From Sitta carolinensis (taxonomy: Eukaryota > Chordata > Aves > Passeriformes > Sittidae), in the NCBI GenBank assembly GCA_032173965.1, contig CM063290.1, positions 6,833,501 through 6,897,500 of the forward strand: 64,000 bases of DNA. Direction: 5' to 3'. Below are positions 57,820-64,000 of this stretch, in pieces. Each line of letters opens with the position of its first letter. The first letter of the stretch is position 1. The notes below the pieces were generated by a model. It did no database searches and was not told the DNA's origin. It worked only from the letters and a program-made list of their open reading frames with translations. The position numbers and the translations under genes were made by a program.

Positions 57820-58600
57820 AGGGAAGCCTGCCCCGGGCTACCCGGGGAGCCCGGGAGCGGAGTCCCCGTGCACGCCGGGGGTCGAAGGCTCCGGGCTGGA
57901 ACGCGGGGTCCCGGCGGCAATCCCGCCCCGCTGCCCTGCCCCTCGCCCGCCCCCGCCGGGACCCCCGAGTGCCGCCGCCGCAGCTGGTGTCGCTGCCGCT
58001 GCCATTGGATTAAAAATAGCATCTTCCCTCCCCCTGCCCTCCCTCGGGCCCGGCTCCCGCCGCCGCCCTGCCCCGGGCCCGGCTGCCCGCCGCCTCCATC
58101 GCCCGCGCAGAGCGGCTCGGCAGGGCGGGCGGGCGGCCGGCGCGAGGGCGGGCGGCCAGCAGGGAAGGAGGATGCAGCGGGCCGCGCTCTTCCGCGGCGG
58201 CGATGCGCAGATGGCCGCCGGGGACCTGGGCGAGCTGCTCGTCCCCTACATGCCCACGATCCGGGTGCCCAAGTCAGGGGACCGGGTCTACAAGACGGAA
58301 TGTGCCTTCTCCTACGACTCGCCCGTGAGTGCAGCGAACCACCCCCCGGCTGCCTCCGCGCCCCCGCCCGCCGCGGCCCCTTCCCGTCCCCGCCGCAGCC
58401 CCTCGCAGGCTCCCCGGGCGGCTCCCCGGCTGCAGGGCGGCCCCGTGCCCTCCCTCCACCTGCCGCGGGCCCGGCCTGCGCCGCTGCCCGCACACCGCCG
58501 CGGCTCCCCGCCTTCGGTTGTTATTTCCTCCTTCAGGGCGCTCCCAAGTGCGTGCTTGGACACGGGGATTTTGTGGTTTGGGGGAAACTTCCCTGCTTGC
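57820..58600 (+). promoter_or_regulatory. USP13 CpG-island promoter
   Basis: A dense CpG block spans USP13 exon 1. Upstream of the ATG are an E-box CAGCTG at 57981-57986, an ATTGG (inverted CCAAT) at 58004-58008 and TTAAAAATAG at 58010-58019. The last fits the MEF2 consensus YTAWAAATAR exactly and stands out as the only AT-rich word in the island. No separate TATA box is evident, although TTAAAAATAG could also serve as a degenerate one. The transcription start is not determined. Confidence 0.8.
58172..58324 (+). CDS. USP13: Ubiquitin carboxyl-terminal hydrolase 13, first coding exon (partial gene)
   Basis: Only 51 codons are present, starting [10 protein letters not shown] and ending AFSYDSP at a GTGAGT donor, phase 0. 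The stretch [20 protein letters not shown] and [12 protein letters not shown] aligns closely with the N-terminus of human USP13 (human about 863 aa). The related USP5 diverges more here. The protein is a cysteine protease of the isopeptidase-T family with zinc-finger UBP and two UBA domains, all encoded beyond this window. It acts in the cytosol and at the ER in protein quality control and autophagy regulation. The start is chosen by alignment with the human start. Nothing suggests damage to the gene; it runs off the right end. Confidence 0.93.
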
Positions 58601-61600
58601 TCAGTTGTCGGGGTCCGTCTGCTCCGCCCGGAGCCCTGCTTTTGCTTTCACACCGAGGTAGTGGAAAAGGGAGAGTAATGGCCTTCTCTTTGGTGTATTC
58701 TGGCGAGCAGATGTCAATTATTTTGTTTTCCTATTGCCTCGGTGCTCATTGTACTCAAAATCTTCACAGAAACCTTCCAAGGTAGAGGCTTATCCTGAAA
58801 ATCAGCGTGAAATTCCCCTGAAACACTTTCTCCTCCAGGGTTTCTGTTACATCACTGAACTTCAATGAACTTGTAGTATTTCCCCACTAGCTTGGTTCGT
58901 TTGCTGTTAGGTGAGTGTTTCATGTGCAGTAAACTTCCTCTGGTGTTATTTCTCTGGTGTCTTACAAAACATCTGCCAGCTCCACAGATTGCATGTGTTC
59001 ATGGCAGATTTGGGGCCTGACTCAATTTTTAACTAAACTGCTAATACTGGAAGCCTTCATAAATGGGCAGTGCTTTGTAAGAAACAGGTGCTTAGAAACT
59101 AGACTTTTTCAAAAGAGGTTAAAAATTTTGTTGAAAGTTGCTTCTCAACAGGAAACCGAGGTTTCCCAAAGGTGATTGAGCACTGTATGTTTATGTTAAT
59201 GTCAGTGACAGCAATCAGAAAGAAGCTCATTACATTCCACAATATTCGTTGAAAGATACATTTCAGACACATTTTTGGAATCTTTTATCCCCTTCTATTT
59301 GATAATTCCCCCTCTCTTTGATAATTCCTTTTAATACAGAAAATCAGGCTTGGTTTTAAAGGTGACTCAGCTGTCTGGTGTTCGTCATGTCTTGTTGAAC
59401 AGAGGTTATTTTTACCCACACTCTTCAGATCTCAAGTGTCACCCAGCAGCCCTGACTGTACTGGGAGCTTGGGCTGATTAGAACTGCCAAATCGGACTCC
59501 ACCGCAGAGGCGATAATTGCATTATATACTTAAGGAGGTTTTGGCGGGGGAAAATCAATATACCACGTTCTTTCCTTCAGATTTCTGCTTGGGTGAACAC
59601 AAGGTTGATGTTTTTAGTAACACTTTCAGGCTTCTTCGGTATTATGGTTTATAAAAAGTTTCTGCTTTTATAGGTAGGAAGGGATATAAAACACTGCTAC
59701 ACATTACACAGATTAAAAACAATCACCACCGTCTGCAACAAGCCTCAGCTGAAAGCAGCAAAAGCTGTGTTTAGCTATACAATATGTTTGAACAAAACAT
59801 AAAACATTTGAACCAAACTTAACGGAAACTATGAATAAAAGTAGCAAAAGGAATGGGAAGCAGCATGCTTTTTGTGTTTTGTTTTTTTTTTAACTAAACA
59901 TTTTTTCATCCTTTTGACATTATCAGGAAGGGATTTCAGATTTGGGACAATGTTGCCCTCCAGTGTAAAAACTTCTTGTTTAAATTGTGTTATGGGCATT
60001 CACTGGGCAAAAGGCTTGGCTGAATTTATGTAGTACCAGTGAAAATAAAAGAGGTCTTCGTTTCTGTTGCTTCCCCAGCTTTTCAGCCCATGCCATTCCT
60101 CTGCCTAGCTGAGTGAAAGATTTGCCTCAGATTTTATTTTAAATTCCCATATAAGCTAATAGATACTCAGATATTGTTTGTAGTATGGAGATTCTAAGGG
60201 GCATACGTGATGTGTGCTTTCTAGGTTAAACACTGTCATTTACAAACTGAAATTAGCAAAGCTGTGGTTTTGCAGCTTTTCATTCAGAAGAAAAGTGAAA
60301 GGATATGGACAGGTTGTTTCTTGGCTAAAGGAAGATGTTTGTGTTTTGTAGAAGGTTGATTTTGTGACTTATTTTCTTAGGTTATTGATGTATTACCTAA
60401 ATGAGCCTCTTCCTCTTGAGGTACTTGCCTCTTTTTGAAAGAAGATACACTGTTGGCCTTGTTATAGTGTTCAAGAATTTAAAAAACCACACTCTTGGTT
60501 TTGTTAGCCATGCTAAAATTCCATATTACTTTTTTGCTGGAGGAGTTTTCTCCCTTTTAAGAATATTTCTCAGTATTTCCTCACATCTCATTTTTGCCAT
60601 TTTGAAATATGCTCCTTGCTACAGTTTAACTTCAGCATGTCATGTCGTACCTGGTCGTGCAGCAGCTCTGTAATCAAGTGTCTTTGGCTATATTAATTGT
60701 ATATTAATCCTTTTCCTGTAAGGATGTCTTGTGATCTTTAAAACACACTGAAAACCATCAGACCTGTGAATGGTAGGGTACAGAGTAATGCTATATTGTA
60801 GAGAAAGATGCTGCGGCAAATTTGCAAGGACCAAGCAGAGCAGTCGAATGGTGAAAATCAGAGCTTTTCCTGTCAGGGGGTGCCAAAGAAAATGAGGTTC
60901 TGGGAGTGAGTAGCTCCCTCTTCTACTTCCAGCTCCGCAGAGCTTAACGTGGCAGTGAGACGTGGCTTTTGTTTGTCACTCTGTCAGTTGTGTTGTCTTG
61001 TCTGGGTTTGAGTAGTGCCTGTTCCAGTGGATATAGGCAGCTTCACTGATTGTTCTCAAAAGTGGTTGAGGTTCCTTTTCCATGAGCTTTAAAACTTCCT
61101 TGGATGAAGATCTGAGAACAGCGTTAATTTTATGCCACAGAGGGAGTCATTAGCTGAGTGACTTCAGAAGTGAGAGCTAGAAGTATAAGTGGCTATTTAG
61201 TGTATTTTTTCCACGTGGATTAACTGTATCATAGTGATCTTGTCAGAAAGGTGGTATTGTTGGAAGTATAAACAGATGAGAAATTCACGTCCTTAGATTT
61301 GGCCTACTTCCAACGGAACATAGTAGAATTGGTCCCTGGAAAGTTGGCCAGGAGCAGGAGGCAAATTTCTTTGCACTTAAGAGACCTAGTGACACTTTTT
61401 AATTTGCTTGTCTCATAAGATGAGAAAATATGCCATTTATGATTTACATTTTAATTCCTTTTTCGATATTTTTTGGATGTCTTCTAGAAAAACTGTGTTT
61501 CTCTGATGAGGTCTCCAACTCCAGTTAGCCATTCCTTTGCACAGGAATGGAGGAGGGAAGGCAGGCTGCCTACAAAACACAAGCCTGGCCTGGAGTTGAG

Positions 61601-64000
61601 TATTGCTTCCTGCAGGGGCTGACCCAGCAGCAGTGGGAGGGAGCCAACCACTTCTCTGCAACTTGGCTGACAAAGTCCTGCACCTCTCATTATTCAGATC
61701 TGAGGTGCAGTCATGCCTCCTGGTGACTTTCTCCACATCTCCAATGCTGTGCTTTAGGTTTTTTCTCTCCTATTTTGTCCACCATGACTTCTCTTTCTCT
61801 TTTGGTGGATGAACCTTACTTTGTGTTCAGTATAATGCAGAACATATGAAGGTTGAATTGAATAATCTTTTGTTGTACTATTATTTTTTTAGAAGGATAA
61901 AGGATAGGAAGGATAAATTTCCAGCTTTGGAAATTCCACCTTTTAATGCAATCCTGGTCTCAAAAACCTCTGATCACTTATCACAGAACTGTAGAGTCAC
62001 AGAACGTGCTGAGTTGGAAGAGACCCATGAGGATCATTGAGTCCAACCCCTGGCCCTGTACAGGACACCCCAACAATCCCACCCAGTGCCCCAGAGTCTT
62101 GTCCAAGCTCTTCTTCAGCTCTGTCAGGCTTGGGGCTGTGTCCACTTCCCTGGGCAGCCTGTTCCTGTTCACCTTCTGGGTGAAAAAGCTTTCCCTAATA
62201 TCCAACCTAAACCTCCCCTGACTCAGCTCCTGCCATTCCTTTGGGTCCTGTCACTGGCCATGAGACTGACACATCTGGGGGAGAGACAACAGCTGGAAAA
62301 GGGATACAGACTGGAGTACAAAAAGGACTTATATGTGCATGTGGATGTGCTCTGAGACCTCCCCATGAAAGGCATTGGTGACAGCCCCAGCACAGCTCAT
62401 GAGCCCAACACTGACAGGACAGGCAGGCTGGCTCTCTAGAGTGCAGGACTGTTTGTTTGAGCAGCTGAAAGTTTGGCTTTGCTCTGCTGGAAACCCTTGC
62501 TGCTGACAACAGCTTCCTTCGTGAATCTTGCTGACTTCATTTTTGTGGCTCGGGAACTCTGTAATGCTTATGTTGGGACAATTCCCAAAGTCTGAGCTGA
62601 GCTGATGCTCTGCTGTTGTTGTGCAGTTGAGACTGAAATCCTTGAGAGTCCAGAGTGTGCAATGGATATTGGCAATTGTGGTGCATAAAACATTCCAGAA
62701 GTAAGCTGCTCCTGTCTGGTGGTTCCTTTGGTCAATATTCCTTTAGGAAAATCAGAAAGTCACTGAGGCCCATGCCTGTGAGGGGTAGCTTGGATCTTGT
62801 TTCCATTCTTGATGGAATGAGAGCAGCAGAGCAGAAACAAGAGATCTGAACACACCAAGACAAAAGGAACACTCCAGGTAGGATTTTGGCCTAGCAAAAT
62901 GACCTCCTGTTAGTGAGACAGTAAATTGCTTGGTGGTAGGTGACCACCTGAAAAGTCAGAGCAGTGTGGTACTGTTGCTTGACAGGGACATGCCAAAGAT
63001 GTCACATGGGCAGGTGTTTTGCTGGCTGAAAGTGCACCAGGACACTCAGCTGGTTCACATCAGTTAACTCACTGGTCTTCTGAGGTTGGAGAATGGTAAC
63101 ACCAGCAGAAGTTGTGCCTGCAGTGGTTGGAACATGACAAATGACCATGGTACTTGGGAGAACAACCAGTGTGCATGTGCATTGTGCAGTTCCTTGGAGT
63201 TGATTGGAATGTGGATCTTACTGGCCCTTTCTTCTTCATGTGTCACTGACTGTCCTGTTATCCAGAGTGATGATGGACTGGAATATTTTGGGTAGGAGAG
63301 AGATCTGAATTCTGATGTACCCAGAGTGTCAGAGGATAAATACAGAGATGCAGATAAATGGACAGTGCTGGAGCTCTGCTGAAATGCTGTGGAACCATAA
63401 GTTTTCCTCTCAACTCTTGTCCCCAGCTTTTCTGTTCTGGAAGCACAGCACTGTTTTTGTGACCAGCAGAGCTGTACAGCCAGGGCTCTGCACAAAGCCA
63501 GCCCCCACCTCTCAGGGGCTGTGGAGGCAGAGCAGGTGGCCCTGCTGGGGCTGCAGCACCGGGCTGGAGCTCGGCCATCAGCTGTGGTGGATCTCAGGCA
63601 CCTCTGCCAGCAGCACCTGGATAAACTGACCCCAACAGTGGTGATGGATGGGAGGAGGTTCTCTATTCCTGGCTGCAGGTTAGAAGTACTCCTGACCCAG
63701 CATTAGTTTTTTCATTGTATTTGCTTACTAGCTGTGAAGCCTTGACCCTGCCTGTGCATGTGACTTGTCCAAGACACTGCTTTGGAATTCATATGTGCTG
63801 CTCTGGAGCCCACCTGTGATTTATAGGTGGGAGTGAACAGTCGATCCATCTCTTGGAATAGTTTGGTTTTGGTTTAGTGGCTGACTGGACCACACAGCTT
63901 TTTTCTTCCAGGAAAGTTGTAAGTGCTGTACTGGATTTGCCTTGTCTATTTAGGAGCTACAACAGAACTACCAGAAATCTTTGTTAAGCACTTGTGACTT
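58325..64000 (+). other. USP13: USP13 intron 1 (continues beyond window)
   Basis: It begins with the donor GTGAGT. No second coding exon (expected to encode an NSEGG..VCMNTFL-like segment) was found before the window ends, consistent with the long first intron seen in mammals. It contains a CR1 fragment at 61.98-62.28 kb and otherwise unremarkable sequence with short random frames. Confidence 0.8.
61984..62285 (-). mobile_element. CR1 LINE 3' fragment, antisense, in USP13 intron 1
   Basis: The + strand shows the complement of a CR1 3' end ('tagagtcacagaacgtgctg' followed by 'agttggaagagacccatgaggatcattgagtccaacc'). The - strand frame at 61981-62205 still reads the ORF2 end signature: DIRESFFTQKVNRNRLPREV, then APSLTELKKSLD, then GLFQL. 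The open frame without stops suggests a comparatively young or slowly decayed copy, 5'-truncated. Confidence 0.92.

Noticed and set aside
57806..58785. 290- and 305-codon + frames over the USP13 CpG island
   Set aside because: They read through the USP13 exon 1 donor into the intron and are low-complexity Pro/Ala/Gly; only the 58172-58324 segment in one frame matches a real protein.
61981..62205. 74-codon - strand frame as a possible host gene
   Set aside because: It contains the CR1 ORF2 C-terminal signature; it is part of a transposon copy.
58325..64000. A second USP13 coding exon
   Set aside because: I searched the translated frames for the expected zinc-finger-side segment and found none; the exon probably lies beyond the window.

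Overview
The window is vertebrate nuclear DNA, almost certainly from a bird. Four genes can be read exon by exon and lie in the conserved amniote order ACTL6A - MRPL47 - NDUFB5 - USP13 (human chromosome 3q26.3). Introns are short, promoters are compact and GC-rich, and the main interspersed repeat is CR1, the typical avian LINE. The species cannot be fixed from the sequence alone.

Layout. Positions 1 to about 36,000 form an AT-rich intergenic stretch in which I find no exon of a known gene. In mammals GNB4 lies on this side of ACTL6A, but none of its coding exons were recognised here. The stretch holds old CR1 pieces, two probable MIR-type SINE relics, simple repeats, a few small duplications and hairpins, and some GC-richer patches. 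A CpG island at about 36.5-37.2 kb with three inverted CCAAT boxes starts ACTL6A (+, 14 coding exons, 36,919-45,120, 429 aa). MRPL47 (-, 7 coding exons, 51,472 to 47,620, 244 aa) converges on ACTL6A and shares a 276-bp head-to-head promoter with NDUFB5 (+, 6 coding exons, 51,749-55,877). USP13 (+) begins in a CpG island at about 57.8-58.6 kb. Only its first coding exon (51 codons) is present, and the rest of the window is its intron 1, which carries another CR1 copy.

How the genes relate. ACTL6A encodes the actin-related subunit of BAF (SWI/SNF), INO80 and TIP60 chromatin complexes. MRPL47 is a mitochondrial large-ribosome protein and NDUFB5 is an accessory subunit of respiratory complex I, so the divergent promoter pairs two nuclear-encoded mitochondrial genes. 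USP13 is a ubiquitin protease.

Most notable observations. ACTL6A intron 5 has textbook minor-spliceosome (U12-type) signals. The MRPL47/NDUFB5 promoter holds three YY1-like motifs spaced about 75 bp apart. NDUFB5 exon 1 does not join exon 2 in frame from the expected start codon. The ACTL6A 3' UTR has two miR-9* seed matches. The USP13 promoter has an E-box next to a MEF2-type site. I found no convincing undescribed multi-gene system; this is an ordinary conserved housekeeping block with interesting regulatory and splicing details.
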